Positions 43,775-53,203 of a stretch of DNA of 64,000 bases are shown piece after piece. The translations under genes and the position numbers were made by a program. The DNA is from Halorhabdus tiamatea SARL4B (GTDB taxonomy: Archaea > Halobacteriota > Halobacteria > Halobacteriales > Haloarculaceae): contig NC_021921.1 of assembly GCF_000470655.1 (NCBI RefSeq), positions 2,232,001 to 2,296,000 of the forward strand. The letters are read 5' to 3'. Below the pieces are notes generated by a model. The model did no database searches, was not told the origin of the DNA, and was given only the letters and a program-made list of their open reading frames with translations. Positions within the stretch are counted from its first letter, which is position 1; each line of letters opens with the position of its first letter.

Positions 43775-44403
43775 CTGGTCCGATCCTCGTCGTCGACAAC
43801 TACGACTCCTTTGCGTACAACCTCGTCCAGTACGTCGGGACGGCGCTCTCGAGTGGCGTTTCCCCCCACCTGCGACCTGCGGACCCCCGCGAAGCCGTCG
43901 TCGTCAGGCGCAACGACGAGATCGACGCAGCCGGAATCCGCGACCTCGATCCGGCCGGGATCGTCGTCTCTCCGGGGCCGGGGACGCCAGCGGATGCCGG
44001 TGTCTCGAAGGCCGTTTTCGAGCTCAACTATCCGGCGTTCGGCGTCTGCCTGGGCCATCAGGCGCTGTGTGCCGCCCGCGGTGCCGCGGTCACGCACGCC
44101 CCCGAGGTCGTCCACGGCAAGCCATCGACGATTACCCACGACGGCCGAGAGCTGTTCGCCGACCTGCCGGCGGGGATCGACGTCGGGCGGTATCACTCGC
44201 TGGCGATCGAACGCGAGGGACTTCCCGATCGCCTCGAAGAGACGGCCTGGACCGACGACGAGTCCCGCGTGGTCATGGGCGTCCGCGACCGCGAGCGGCC
44301 ACACGTCGGCGTCCAGTTTCACCCCGAGAGCATCCTGACGGACGCGGGCCAGCAACTGGTGACGGCCTTCTGTGAACGCGCACTCGGGGGTGAGTGGGCG
44401 TGA
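43771..44403 (+). CDS. pabA: Aminodeoxychorismate synthase glutamine amidotransferase
   Basis: 210 residues, class I glutamine amidotransferase. The nucleophile Cys is in [15 protein letters not shown], the His-Glu pair in [10 protein letters not shown], and the oxyanion region is [12 protein letters not shown]. It supplies ammonia to the PabB subunit. The ATG overlaps the pabB stop (ATGA), showing translational coupling and 1:1 production. It could also serve an anthranilate synthase elsewhere. Confidence 0.92.
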   Translation: MTGPILVVDNYDSFAYNLVQYVGTALSSGVSPHLRPADPREAVVVRRNDEIDAAGIRDLDPAGIVVSPGPGTPADAGVSKAVFELNYPAFGVCLGHQALCAARGAAVTHAPEVVHGKPSTITHDGRELFADLPAGIDVGRYHSLAIEREGLPDRLEETAWTDDESRVVMGVRDRERPHVGVQFHPESILTDAGQQLVTAFCERALGGEWA

Positions 44404-45299
44404 GCGATTCTCCCGACGAGCGGCGATATCACGTCGACGGGGAACTCGTCCCGGCCGAAGAGGCGACCGTGAACGTGCGCGATCGCGGGTTCATGTACGG
44501 CGACGGGGCCTTCGAGACGCTCCGGGCCTACGGCGGCGAGGTCCTCGCCTGGGACGCCCACGCCGACCGCCTCGAACGCACCTGCGAGCGGCTGGGATTC
44601 GCTCGGGCGATCCCGCCACGGGACGACCTCCGTGATCGAATTGCTGAGACGCTCGCGGCCAACGACCTCGCCGACGCGTACGTCAAACTCTCGATCTCCC
44701 GGGGCGTCCAGGCCGGGAAACTCACCCCAGACCCCGCGGTCGACCCGACGATCGTCGTGATGGTCGATTCGCTCCCCCGGGGCGGCATCGACGGCGACCC
44801 GGTCTGGGACAGTCCGGCGACCGTCCGGACGGCCGAGACTCGGAAGATCCCCGACGATGCGTTGCCAGCGGCTGTGAAAACGCACAACTACCTCAACGGG
44901 ATCCTCGCCCGACTCGAACTCCAGCAGGGGATCGACGGCGACCCGGCCGACGAGGCGCTGCTGTTCGACACCGACGAGTATCTCGCGGAAGGAGCGACGA
45001 GCAACGTCTTCTTCGTCGCGGGTGGCGTCCTCTACACGCCGACGGCCGACCAGTCGATCCTCCCCGGCGTGACTCGCTCGATGGTCCTGGACCTCGCCCG
45101 TGAGGAGGGACTGCCGGTCGAGACGGGCCGCTACGAGCGCGAAGAGCTGCTTGGGGCTGACGAGGCGTTTCTGACGAACACGACCTGGGAACTCCGCCCG
45201 ATCGAGGCCGTCGACGGCGAGTCGATCGGTGCCGGCCCGGTGACTCGCCTGCTCGCCCGACTCTACGATCGGCGCGTCGAGCGATCGTGTTACGAGTAA
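44400..45299 (+). CDS. pabC: Class IV aminotransferase, likely aminodeoxychorismate lyase
   Basis: 299 residues, PLP-dependent fold type IV. The catalytic Lys is in LPAAVKTHNYLNGILA. Other motifs are VRDRGFMYGDGAFETLRAYG, LAEGATSNVFFVAGGVLYTP and LGADEAFLTNTTWELRPIEA. The GTG start (44400) overlaps the pabA stop. By context it releases p-aminobenzoate from aminodeoxychorismate. Branched-chain or D-amino-acid aminotransferase activity is possible for this family, but linkage favours PabC. Confidence 0.88.
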   Translation: MSDSPDERRYHVDGELVPAEEATVNVRDRGFMYGDGAFETLRAYGGEVLAWDAHADRLERTCERLGFARAIPPRDDLRDRIAETLAANDLADAYVKLSISRGVQAGKLTPDPAVDPTIVVMVDSLPRGGIDGDPVWDSPATVRTAETRKIPDDALPAAVKTHNYLNGILARLELQQGIDGDPADEALLFDTDEYLAEGATSNVFFVAGGVLYTPTADQSILPGVTRSMVLDLAREEGLPVETGRYEREELLGADEAFLTNTTWELRPIEAVDGESIGAGPVTRLLARLYDRRVERSCYE

Positions 45300-45330
45300 C
45301 GGTCTCGAACGGCGGTGCAGTCACGGTCGC

Positions 45331-46122
45331 TCAGTCCGTCCGGGGCAACGTGAACGCGCCGAGCCCGAACGTCACAATCGCGAGCACCGACAGGATCGCG
45401 AGGTTGACGGCCGGATCGGGGCCGGCGGGCCAGACGGCGACGACCGTTCCCTCGACGCCTGCGCCGGGGTCGGTCACGACCGCTCGGACACCTCGTGAAA
45501 AGTACGTGAGCGGCGAGAGCTCGATCAGCGGCCGGAACCACTCCGGGAGGAGTTCCGGCGGGACGAACGTCTCCGAGAGGAAGAGCAGCGGGAGCGCAAG
45601 CGTATTCGACGCGGCGATCACGCCGTCCTGAGAATCGGTGAAACTCCCGAGCAACGCGCCGATACCACAGAACAGCGCGACGCCGATGACGAGGAACGGA
45701 ACCAGCCACGGCGAGGGGACGATCGTCGCGCCGGTGACGGCCACCATCACCGCGAGGACCAGCACGGCCGCGACGCCGATGATGGCGACGTTGACGATCG
45801 TCTGGGCCAGCAACCACTCCGCCCGCGACAGCGGCGTGGTCGCCAGCTTCTCGAAGCGACGGCCGTCGCGGTGGCGCGCGACCTCACTCCCCACCCTGGA
45901 GAGCGGTGTAAAGAGGACGACGACCGCGAGATACCCCGGGACGTAGTACGCCGGCGGTTCGGTGAAGAGGCCACCGCCGGTGGGCTGGGTCTGGACCAGC
46001 GCGCCGAAGATGAGGACGATCAGGAGCGGAAACAGGAACGTAAAGAAGACCGCCGTCCGGCGACGGAGAAACGCCCGCGTCGCCGCGCGGGTCTCGCTCG
46101 CGATCCGACCGAGTCGGCTCAC
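45331..46122 (-). CDS. ABC-2 type permease subunit
   Basis: 263 residues with six hydrophobic segments of the ABC-2 export family: FLRRRTAVFFTFLFPLLIVL near the N-terminus, PLSRAEWLLAQTIVNVAIIG, and FLSETFVPPELLPEWFRPLI with ELSPLTYFSRGVRAVV. GTG 46122 overlaps the ATPase stop by 4 nt. It is last of the minus-strand run ctaB - DUF7546 - ATPase - permease, so a role in cytochrome oxidase maturation is a reasonable inference. The substrate is unknown. Confidence 0.88.
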   Translation of the reverse strand: MSRLGRIASETRAATRAFLRRRTAVFFTFLFPLLIVLIFGALVQTQPTGGGLFTEPPAYYVPGYLAVVVLFTPLSRVGSEVARHRDGRRFEKLATTPLSRAEWLLAQTIVNVAIIGVAAVLVLAVMVAVTGATIVPSPWLVPFLVIGVALFCGIGALLGSFTDSQDGVIAASNTLALPLLFLSETFVPPELLPEWFRPLIELSPLTYFSRGVRAVVTDPGAGVEGTVVAVWPAGPDPAVNLAILSVLAIVTFGLGAFTLPRTD

Positions 46123-47093
46123 GACGATCCCTCCGTGGGGGTTGCTGACGCGCTCGGGTTGTCGGCCCCCGTTTCGGTCTCGTCGTCGAGTCGCCGTCCG
46201 CCGCGGCCGACAGCAGTCCCCGTGAGTTCGAGGTAGACGTCTTCGAGGGCCGGCTCGCTCCAACTTAGCGACTCGGTTTCGATCCCCGACTCCGTGAGCG
46301 CGTCGACGACGTTGCCGATCTCGGTCGGGGCGACGTCGAACACCCGCAGATCCCCATCGGTGATCGCGGTTCGGTAGCCGAGGGTGGGCGCGTCTGCTTC
46401 AGCGAGCGGCGTGGGCGTCTCGATCGTCAACCGACTCTCGCCGCCGTGGGCGTCGATAAGTGCTGTGGGCGTGTCCACGGCGACCACCGACCCGTCGGCG
46501 AGCAGTCCCACGCGGTCGGCCAGCCGGTCGGCCTCGTGCATGTCGTGGGTCGTCAGAAAGATCGTCGTGCCGTCTGCGGCCAGCGCTTCGAGGAGATTCC
46601 AGAGCTGACGTCGCCCGGCAGGATCGATCCCCGTCGTCGGCTCGTCGAGGACGAGCAGATCGGGGTCGTTGACGAGCGCGCTCCCGACGCAGACCCGGCG
46701 TTGCTGGCCGCCCGAGAGATTTTCGTAGTAGGTGTCGGCGCTCTCGACCAGGCCGACGTCCCGGAGGACGCGCCCGGGTGCGAGGGCGTCGTCGTACAGC
46801 CCGGCGTAGTATTCGAGTAGCTCACGAGCCGTCAGGCGCTCGTGGGGCGAGAACGACTGGGGAAGCGAGCCGAGTCGCGACCGGTCGATCGCGCGCGGGT
46901 CCTCGCCGAACAGCGAGACTGTACCCTCGTAGTCGGTCGTCCCCGTGATCGCCCGGGCGAGCGTCGTCTTGCCCGCGCCGTTTGGCCCGACCAGTCCGAA
47001 TATTTCACCAGCGTCGACCGACAGCGAGACGGAATCGAGTGCAACAGTGTCGCCGTAGGTTCGCCGGACCTCCTCGATCGCGATGGCACTCAC
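46119..47093 (-). CDS. ABC transporter ATP-binding protein (export type)
   Basis: 324 residues: Walker [19 protein letters not shown]-loop GSLPQSFSPHERLTARELLE, signature LSGGQQRRVCVGSAL, Walker B LLVLDEPTTGIDPAGR and the H-loop in IFLTTHDMHEAD. The C-terminal DUF4162-like segment (about 220-300) is typical of CcmA/NatA drug-export ATPases. GTG 47093 is used as start because the upstream frame is low-complexity Arg/Ser and non-coding. It partners the permease at 45331. Confidence 0.9.
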   Translation of the reverse strand: MSAIAIEEVRRTYGDTVALDSVSLSVDAGEIFGLVGPNGAGKTTLARAITGTTDYEGTVSLFGEDPRAIDRSRLGSLPQSFSPHERLTARELLEYYAGLYDDALAPGRVLRDVGLVESADTYYENLSGGQQRRVCVGSALVNDPDLLVLDEPTTGIDPAGRRQLWNLLEALAADGTTIFLTTHDMHEADRLADRVGLLADGSVVAVDTPTALIDAHGGESRLTIETPTPLAEADAPTLGYRTAITDGDLRVFDVAPTEIGNVVDALTESGIETESLSWSEPALEDVYLELTGTAVGRGGRRLDDETETGADNPSASATPTEGSS

Positions 47094-47100
47094 GCTTCGA

Positions 47101-47802
47101 TCACCACCGACCACTCCTATAGTCGATTCGGTTCCCGACAGTCGGTCGCCACGCGAGCAGGACGACCGAGACGACGAAGATCGCCGTCGAGAGGTCGTAG
47201 CCGCCGCCGAAGACGACCGTCGCGAGCGCCGTCGATCCACCGATCGTGCCGGCCAGCGGGACCACGACGGCGGCCCAGACGCAGGAGACACACGAGAAGA
47301 GTCCGAGGATCGCGGGCAGCACGCCGGCGGCCTCGACGACCAGTGTGTATACGAGGTAAGACAACGTAATGTATCCCAGGACCTTGTAGGGCAGCAGCGT
47401 CACCGAGAGGCCGGCGAGATCAGCTGAGACGACTGGGGCCCAGCCGGGCGGGAACACCAGCGGCCGGATCGAGAGGGTGGCGGCGTCGGTCATGGCCGTC
47501 GAGACAAGGCCACCGAGATATGTGAGGAGGAGGGCGTAGCCGGTAGCGACCGCGCCCCCGAACAGTTTCCGCCATCGTGGGGCGTCCGGTGGTCGGACTG
47601 TCGCGAGCGCCCACAGGGAGACGTTGATCCAGACGAACGGGTAGACGTACAGCCTGGACGACGCCAGATCGAACACCTGGGCGTCGGCGACGAAGAGATA
47701 GCCCAACAGGAGGAGTATCTCGACGTTGATCAGCGTCGCCCACCGGAGGACGCCACGCTTCGAGACCGTCGGGAGCCGTCCGGGGAGGGTGGCCGTACTC
47801 AT
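47101..47802 (-). CDS. DUF7546-like membrane protein of heme/oxidase cluster
   Basis: 233 residues with about six hydrophobic helices, including GVLRWATLINVEILLLLGYL, FGGAVATGYALLLTYLGGLV and VLPAILGLFSCVSCVWAAVV with a CVSC motif. Haloarchaeal proteins of this kind sit next to heme O synthase. The CxxC pair inside a membrane helix could bind copper or heme, but that is speculation. The start overlaps the ctaB stop by 4 nt and the ATPase start follows 7 nt after its own stop. Confidence 0.78.
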   Translation of the reverse strand: MSTATLPGRLPTVSKRGVLRWATLINVEILLLLGYLFVADAQVFDLASSRLYVYPFVWINVSLWALATVRPPDAPRWRKLFGGAVATGYALLLTYLGGLVSTAMTDAATLSIRPLVFPPGWAPVVSADLAGLSVTLLPYKVLGYITLSYLVYTLVVEAAGVLPAILGLFSCVSCVWAAVVVPLAGTIGGSTALATVVFGGGYDLSTAIFVVSVVLLAWRPTVGNRIDYRSGRW

Positions 47803-49232
47803 ATCGCCATCGCGTCGATCACGACCGCGACCAGCAGTGCCCCGAGGAAGGCGTTCGAGGCGTGAAAGGCCCGGAAGGCCGCGTTCGTCGTCCGTTCACG
47901 ATGCAATCGGATAACTGCCCACAGGAAGACGGCCCCGACGGCCGCGACCGTCGCCCCGTAGAGGACGCCGAGGTTCGCGAGCGCGGCGAGTCCGCTGGCT
48001 GCCAGCAGCGTCGCGCCGAGATACAGCAGGATGTGCTTGTGAGTCTCCGTCTCGCCGCGGACGACCGGCATCATCGGGAAGCCGCCGCGCGCGTAGTCCT
48101 CGCGGTAGGCCAGCGCCAGGTTGTAGAAGTGCGCCGGCGTCCACAGGAAGATGATCCCCGCAAGCGCCAGTCCGGGGACGCCGATCGTCCCCGTCACGGC
48201 GACCCAGCCGATGAGTGCCGGTAGCGCGCCCGCAAAGCCGCCGATGACCGTGTTCTGGACGGTGTTTGGCTTGAGGACGAGCGTGTAGACGACGCTGTAA
48301 AAGAGGATCGCCGCGAGTCCCAGCGCAGCGGCGAGCAGGTTGATGGTGGCGAAGACAGCAAGCGAGAGGACGGACAGGGCGAATCCGAAGGCGACTGCGT
48401 TCCGGATCGGAATTCGATCCGTCACCACCGGCCGGTCGGACGTTCGCTGCATCCGCTTGTCGACGTCGCGTTCGAGGACGTGGTTGAAGGTTCCGCTGGC
48501 ACCGATCGCGAGGACGCCGCCAGTCAGCGTGGCGAGGATCGTCCCCACCGTCAGCGCCGGCCCCGCCGCCAGTGCCATTCCGGCGGAGGCGACCAGACAC
48601 AGCAGCCACATCAGGCGTGGCTTGGTCAGTCGAACGTACGCTCGCACCGTCGCGAGCAGGCCGGTCTGCCCGCCCGGGGGAGTCGCCCCGGCTTCCTCAC
48701 TGCCGGCCGACTCCGTCACCTCCGGCGGCTGTGGGACGCCGTCCGGTCGGTCCGTCGGATCGCCGTACTCCGTCTCGAGGTGCCAGGCGAGTGCGAGGAC
48801 CAGCGTCGTAAAGAGCGCCATCGCGGCCCCGAGGTGGACAATCGGCGCGATTCCGGTCCCGCCGGTCACCGTCACGACGGCTCCGAGGCCGACCTGGGCC
48901 GCGAACAGGACGACGGCGACCGCGAGCGCCACCCGGACGCGCCGGTCCTCGAGCCGTTGTATGCCGATCGCTGCAGTCCCGAGGACTGCGAGGCCGACAA
49001 CGGCTGCGAGCAGGCGGTGGCCCCACGCGACCGCGAGCGCCGGCGAGTCGGCGGTCGGGAGTCCACAGGCCGGCCAGCTCGAGCAGGCGGCCGCGGCGTC
49101 GGTGATCGCGGCCGTCGCGCCGGCGATCACGAGCAGATAGACGCCGACGATCGTCCCGGCCAGCAGCGTCGACAGCGGGACGCCGTCGGTTTGGTTTCCT
49201 ACCACTGTTCTGTGACTCTCCGTGGCGGGCAT
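47799..49232 (-). CDS. ctaB: Heme O synthase with N-terminal CtaA-like half
   Basis: 477 residues in two parts. Residues 1-155 have four helices with heme-A-synthase (CtaA/COX15)-like features: CSSWPACGLPTADSPA, VAWGHRLLAAVVGLAVLGTA and VHLGAAMALFTT. Residues about 200-477 are the UbiA-family protoheme farnesyltransferase: YVRLTKPRLMWLLCLVASAG, NHVLERDVDKRMQRTSDRPV, YTLVLKPNTVQNTVIGGFAG and REDYARGGFPMMPVVRG. It makes heme O, and the first half may support heme A formation or heme binding. This fused form is known in haloarchaea. It diverges from coxB. Confidence 0.92.
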   Translation of the reverse strand: MPATESHRTVVGNQTDGVPLSTLLAGTIVGVYLLVIAGATAAITDAAAACSSWPACGLPTADSPALAVAWGHRLLAAVVGLAVLGTAAIGIQRLEDRRVRVALAVAVVLFAAQVGLGAVVTVTGGTGIAPIVHLGAAMALFTTLVLALAWHLETEYGDPTDRPDGVPQPPEVTESAGSEEAGATPPGGQTGLLATVRAYVRLTKPRLMWLLCLVASAGMALAAGPALTVGTILATLTGGVLAIGASGTFNHVLERDVDKRMQRTSDRPVVTDRIPIRNAVAFGFALSVLSLAVFATINLLAAALGLAAILFYSVVYTLVLKPNTVQNTVIGGFAGALPALIGWVAVTGTIGVPGLALAGIIFLWTPAHFYNLALAYREDYARGGFPMMPVVRGETETHKHILLYLGATLLAASGLAALANLGVLYGATVAAVGAVFLWAVIRLHRERTTNAAFRAFHASNAFLGALLVAVVIDAMAI

Positions 49233-49359
49233 TAGTTAGGCTTCGCTCCGCTGCAACACTTGTCGGGTTCGAGCCCCGGGGTTCGTGTGCGGGTCGAAAG
49301 AATCGCCGAAATTCGCCGGATGAACGCTCTTTATGAGCAGCTACCCCGAAGCCCGAGCC

Positions 49360-50064
49360 ATGACTGAGACGCGCAACGGCCTGGTGGCGACCCTGGTGGT
49401 GGTCGGGCTGGCGACGCTCGTCCCCTCCGTGGCCGCCCAGACCGGGGGATCCTCGACGACGGACGGCCTGATCTGGGGGCTCAACACCGAGTTGCTGGCG
49501 GTCGCGATTCCGATTACCATCCTGGTCGAAGCCATCCTGTTCTATACTGTCTGGCGCTTCCGTGCCGCCAAGAGCGAGGGGGCCAAACCGACCCAGGAGA
49601 ACCGCCGACTCGAGGTCACCTGGACCGTCACGACCGCGATCGTCCTGCTGTTCGTCGGCGTCGCCTCCTACGGCGTTCTCGCCCAGGACCACGTCACCGA
49701 CACAGGGCCGTCCGAAGACGCCCTCGAGGTCGACGTGATCGCCGAGAAGTACAGCTGGACGTTCCACTATCCCGAGCAGAACGTCACGACGATGGACACC
49801 CTCGTCCTTCCGGTCGATCAGGAGGTGCGGCTCAACGTCACCTCGACGGACTGGATTCACTCGTTTCACGTCCCCGATATGGGCCTGAAACAGGACGCCT
49901 TCCCCGGTGGGTCGAACCACCTGACGACAGAGCCGACCGAGACGGGGTCCTACCAGCTCTACTGTGCGGAGTTCTGCGGTGTCGGCCACTCGAGCATGCT
50001 CGGGACTGTCGAGGTCAAGAGCCAGGAGGGCTTCCAGGACTGGCTCGATCAGCAGTCCGAGTAA
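49360..50064 (+). CDS. coxB: Cytochrome c oxidase subunit II (CuA)
   Basis: 234 residues. A cleavable N-terminal signal (LVATLVVVGLATLVPSVAAQ) and two membrane helices precede the cupredoxin domain with CuA ligands in TDWIHSFHVPDMGLKQD and CAEFCGVGHSSMLG. It accepts electrons from the donor (halocyanin or cytochrome) and passes them to subunit I. ATG 49360 is about 28 nt after the TATA-like CTTTATGAG, itself inside an inverted repeat GCTC-TTTAT-GAGC (49326-49338). Subunit I is not adjacent and must be encoded elsewhere. Confidence 0.94.
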   Translation: MTETRNGLVATLVVVGLATLVPSVAAQTGGSSTTDGLIWGLNTELLAVAIPITILVEAILFYTVWRFRAAKSEGAKPTQENRRLEVTWTVTTAIVLLFVGVASYGVLAQDHVTDTGPSEDALEVDVIAEKYSWTFHYPEQNVTTMDTLVLPVDQEVRLNVTSTDWIHSFHVPDMGLKQDAFPGGSNHLTTEPTETGSYQLYCAEFCGVGHSSMLGTVEVKSQEGFQDWLDQQSE

Positions 50065-50170
50065 GGGCTCCCGGCTGAATTGATGAGTAGCGACTGATTT
50101 CTCCGGTTCAGTTCTCGCGGTCGATCGCGCTTCGGGGTTGTTTTGGGTCGCGGGTCACAACCTTCTCACG

Positions 50171-50617
50171 ATGGTTCGGTACTACGAGGACTTCGCCGTC
50201 GGTGATTCCTGGACGTTCGGGACGCGAGACGTCACCGCCGCGGAGATCACGGACTTCGCCCGCCAGTTCGACCCCCAGCCGATGCACGTCGACAGCGAGG
50301 CCGCGAGCGATGGCCCCTTCGACGGCCTGATCGCGAGCGGGTGGCACACCGCCGCGCTGTCGATGCGCCTGCTCGCGGACGGCCTCTTTCTGGACGCCGC
50401 CGGCCGTGGCGGGCTGGGCGTCGACGATCTGGAGTGGCGGACGCCACTGCGGCCGGGCGACGAACTCACTGTCGACGCGGAAGTCGTCGCTCGTGAACCG
50501 CTCGACGACGAGCGCGGCGAGGTCGACTTCGCCGTCCGGACGACGAACAGCGACGACGAGGAAGTCCTCTCGATGGTCGTCAAAGGGCTATTTGCGCGGC
50601 GGGACGCCGAAGACTGA
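50171..50617 (+). CDS. MaoC-like hot-dog dehydratase
   Basis: 148 residues with a single hot-dog fold: RYYEDFAVGDSWTFGTRDVT, FARQFDPQPMHVDSEAASDG (the R-hydratase active-site Asp/His pair) and LIASGWHTAALSMRLLADGL. It hydrates trans-2-enoyl-CoA or a related substrate. ATG 50171. It stands alone, with no fatty-acid or PHA genes nearby, and converges on btuD. Confidence 0.88.
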   Translation: MVRYYEDFAVGDSWTFGTRDVTAAEITDFARQFDPQPMHVDSEAASDGPFDGLIASGWHTAALSMRLLADGLFLDAAGRGGLGVDDLEWRTPLRPGDELTVDAEVVAREPLDDERGEVDFAVRTTNSDDEEVLSMVVKGLFARRDAED

Positions 50618-50643
50618 TTTTCCCCACTCGATCCCACTCTCTC

Positions 50644-50753
50644 ATACGGACAGTTGTAATTCGTTACCGCCCTGGGGATACCAGATGACGGGGTTCGAGG
50701 GGCGATCGGACGAGTATTCCATACATGCCGAAAATAGTTACAACTGTCCGTAT
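50644..50753. repeat. 110-bp element with perfect 16-bp terminal inverted repeats
   Basis: ATACGGACAGTTGTAA at 50644-50659 is repeated as its exact reverse complement TTACAACTGTCCGTAT at 50738-50753, with 78 bp between. The match stops sharply at 16 bp on both sides. The right end coincides with the btuD stop codon. No gene is encoded inside. It looks like a miniature inverted-repeat element, or a repeated 3'-end signal between convergent genes. Confidence 0.7.
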
Positions 50754-52045
50754 CAGTCGTCTGCGGGCACTGCCTGTGGACTCGTCGCCTCGGCGATCGC
50801 CGGCACGAGCCCGTGGATCGACGCCGTGAGCGCCCGCGATTCGAGGTCGCGATAGCACGCTCTCGCGTCTGGGCCGGCGTGGTTCCGTTCAGTTGGCGGG
50901 CGCGTCTCGACCAGGATCGGGCGCGCGCTCGATTCGGCGAGGTCGAGGACGGTCGAATCGGGGCCGACGACGGGATCGGCCAGGACTGTCGCCGCGGCGC
51001 TCCGGCAGTGCTCGCGGGCCGCTTCGAGCGCCGCTTCGTCAGGGCTCGAAAGCGGCGGGACGGCGATCGCCTCGACACCGAGTTCCTCGGCGACCGACAG
51101 CGCGGCGTCGCCGCTGGGAAGCGGGCCGGCAGTCACCTCGAAGCCGGCCTGCCAGAGCGTCGTGATGACGCGGGCAGCGGTCGCGCCGTTGCCGAGGACA
51201 TGAACCTGGGCGTCCCGGTCGCGTCGCGGTTCGGCGATGGCGGTCACGCTGGGGGTGCCGGTGACGGCGTCCGGCGTCACGGCCGTCCGGGTGTCGAAGG
51301 CGGGCTGGAGGTGCTCGTCCGTGAGGACTGTCTCGGGGTCGCCGACGGCCTGGACGTCCCCGTCGGCGAGCAACGCCAGGCGGTCACAGTACCGCGCGGC
51401 GAGATCGAGGTCGTGGATCGCCGCGATGGCCGTCTTGCCCCCCGCGACCAGATCGGCGACGAGTTCGAGGACCCGGACCTGGTGGTTGATGTCGAGGCTG
51501 GCGGTCGGTTCGTCCAGGACGAGCGCCGGCGTGTCCTGGGCGAGCGCGCGAGCCACGAACGCCCGCTGGCGCTCGCCGCCGCTGACGGCTGTGATCGGCC
51601 GGTCTCGGAGGGCTACCATTTCGGTCCGTTCGAGGGCACGATCGACGGCTTTCCGGTCGGCTTCGTCACCCGTCAGGTCGGTCCGGCCCCGGTAGGGTGT
51701 CCGTCCCATGCGGACGACATCCTCGACGGTGAACGCGAAGGAGACGGACGTATCCTGGGGGACCGTCGCGACACGGCGGCTCACGCCTCGGGGTCCGAGG
51801 TCGGCGACTGGGGTTCCGTCGAGGCGAACCGTGCCACCGGCCGGCTCGAAGACCCCGTTGATCGCCCGGGCGAGCGTCGTCTTGCCGGCCCCGTTCGGGC
51901 CGACGAGGCCGAGGAACTCGCCGGACGCGACCGAGAGCGAGACGTCTTCGAGGACATCGAGATCCCCAAACGAGACACTGATGTCCTCGACAGCGATCGT
52001 CGCTTCCGTGTCTGTGCGATCGGCGTGTGTTCGTTGTCCGGTCAT
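50753..52045 (-). CDS. btuD: Cobalamin/heme/iron-type ABC ATPase with C-terminal extension
   Basis: 430 residues. Residues about 15-265 are a FecE/BtuD ATPase: [56 protein letters not shown] and [20 protein letters not shown]. The remaining about 165 residues form a Rossmann-like domain of unknown role ([40 protein letters not shown]). ATG 52045 overlaps the btuC stop. With btuC and btuF it forms an uptake system, most likely for a corrinoid or siderophore. Confidence 0.88.
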   Translation of the reverse strand: MTGQRTHADRTDTEATIAVEDISVSFGDLDVLEDVSLSVASGEFLGLVGPNGAGKTTLARAINGVFEPAGGTVRLDGTPVADLGPRGVSRRVATVPQDTSVSFAFTVEDVVRMGRTPYRGRTDLTGDEADRKAVDRALERTEMVALRDRPITAVSGGERQRAFVARALAQDTPALVLDEPTASLDINHQVRVLELVADLVAGGKTAIAAIHDLDLAARYCDRLALLADGDVQAVGDPETVLTDEHLQPAFDTRTAVTPDAVTGTPSVTAIAEPRRDRDAQVHVLGNGATAARVITTLWQAGFEVTAGPLPSGDAALSVAEELGVEAIAVPPLSSPDEAALEAAREHCRSAAATVLADPVVGPDSTVLDLAESSARPILVETRPPTERNHAGPDARACYRDLESRALTASIHGLVPAIAEATSPQAVPADD

Positions 52046-53142
52046 AGTTCGTGTACCTCCCGGCGACCCAGCAGATAGAGGAAGAAGGGCGCACCGAGCG
52101 CCGCGGTAACGATCCCGACGGGCAGCTCGGCGGGGCCCGACCGCGCGACGGTGTCCGTCGCGACGAGGAAGGTCGCGCCGGCCAGTGCGCTCGTCGGCAG
52201 CAGAATCCGGTGGTCGGGACCGACGAGCAGGCGCATCACGTGTGGGACGATCAACCCGACGAAGCCGATGACGCCCGCGACGGCGACCGCCGCGGCCGTG
52301 AGGACACTCGAGAGCGCCAGCAGGATTCGTTTGGTCCGCTCGACGGCGATACCGACGGTCTGGGCGTCCTCCTCGCCCAGCATGAGTACGTTGAGGTCTC
52401 GGGCGTAGGCGAACAGCCCGACGAACGTCACCACCGCCACGGGGAGGGTCACCTCGACTTCGGCCCAGGAGCTGTTGTGAAGATGCCCCATCAGCCAGAA
52501 AACGGCCCGATCGAGACTCTCACCGGCTTCTAACAGGAGATAGGAGATCACGGCACCCAGGAACGTCTGGACGGCGACGCCGGCGAGCAACAGCGTCGCG
52601 ACCGGCGTCCGACCGTTCTCGGTCGCGATCGCGTAGACGGCGAAGGCCGCTACGAGCGCGCCGACGAACGCAGCCCCCTGCAGTCCAAAGGGGACAGCCA
52701 CTGGTACGGCGATGGTCGCCACGGCCCCGACCGCCGCGCCGGCCGAGACGCCGATGATCGACGGGTCGGCCATCGGGTTCCGGAAGAACCCCTGCATGAC
52801 CGCCCCGGCACTCGCGAGCGCGAACCCGACGACTGCGCCGAGTGCGATCCGCGGCAGCCGGATCTGTCGGACGATCGTCTCGGCCGTGCCGGGGACGCCG
52901 AACGAGAACGGGTAGGTGTAATGGACGTCGACAACCGGGGCTGGCATCGACAGTCCGAGGACCGACGCCTCGCTGATTCCGACATCGAGGCCCGCCGGAA
53001 TCCCGACAGCGTTGAGCGAGGCCTTCGCGACGGTCGATACGTCTATCGCGACCGGCCCGACGGTCGCACTCACGACTGTGACGACGACGAGTGCCACCGT
53101 CAACCCGGCCGTCCAGACGCCGATTCGGAGTCCGATCCGCAT
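52042..53142 (-). CDS. btuC: FecCD/BtuC-family ABC permease
   Basis: 366 residues with about ten hydrophobic helices. It shows [60 protein letters not shown] and [20 protein letters not shown], all hallmarks of vitamin B12 and iron-siderophore permeases. ATG 53142 (MRIGLRIG) is preferred. An in-frame ATG at 53163 is only about 10 nt from the TATA at 53167-53178, too close for archaeal initiation. Translated together with btuD. Confidence 0.9.
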   Translation of the reverse strand: MRIGLRIGVWTAGLTVALVVVTVVSATVGPVAIDVSTVAKASLNAVGIPAGLDVGISEASVLGLSMPAPVVDVHYTYPFSFGVPGTAETIVRQIRLPRIALGAVVGFALASAGAVMQGFFRNPMADPSIIGVSAGAAVGAVATIAVPVAVPFGLQGAAFVGALVAAFAVYAIATENGRTPVATLLLAGVAVQTFLGAVISYLLLEAGESLDRAVFWLMGHLHNSSWAEVEVTLPVAVVTFVGLFAYARDLNVLMLGEEDAQTVGIAVERTKRILLALSSVLTAAAVAVAGVIGFVGLIVPHVMRLLVGPDHRILLPTSALAGATFLVATDTVARSGPAELPVGIVTAALGAPFFLYLLGRREVHEL

Positions 53143-53166
53143 TGACGACAAGTTGAGTTGCATTAG

Positions 53167-53178
53167 ATAAATATTTAT
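53167..53178. promoter_or_regulatory. Palindromic TATA shared by divergent btuCD and btuF
   Basis: ATAAATATTTAT is a perfect 12-bp palindrome centred 30 nt from the btuF ATG (53204) and 30 nt from the btuC ATG (53142). Each gene is therefore leaderless from the same box read in opposite directions. Confidence 0.7.
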
Positions 53179-53203
53179 TGGATAAGGCCGGACGCCGGAG
53201 TGC

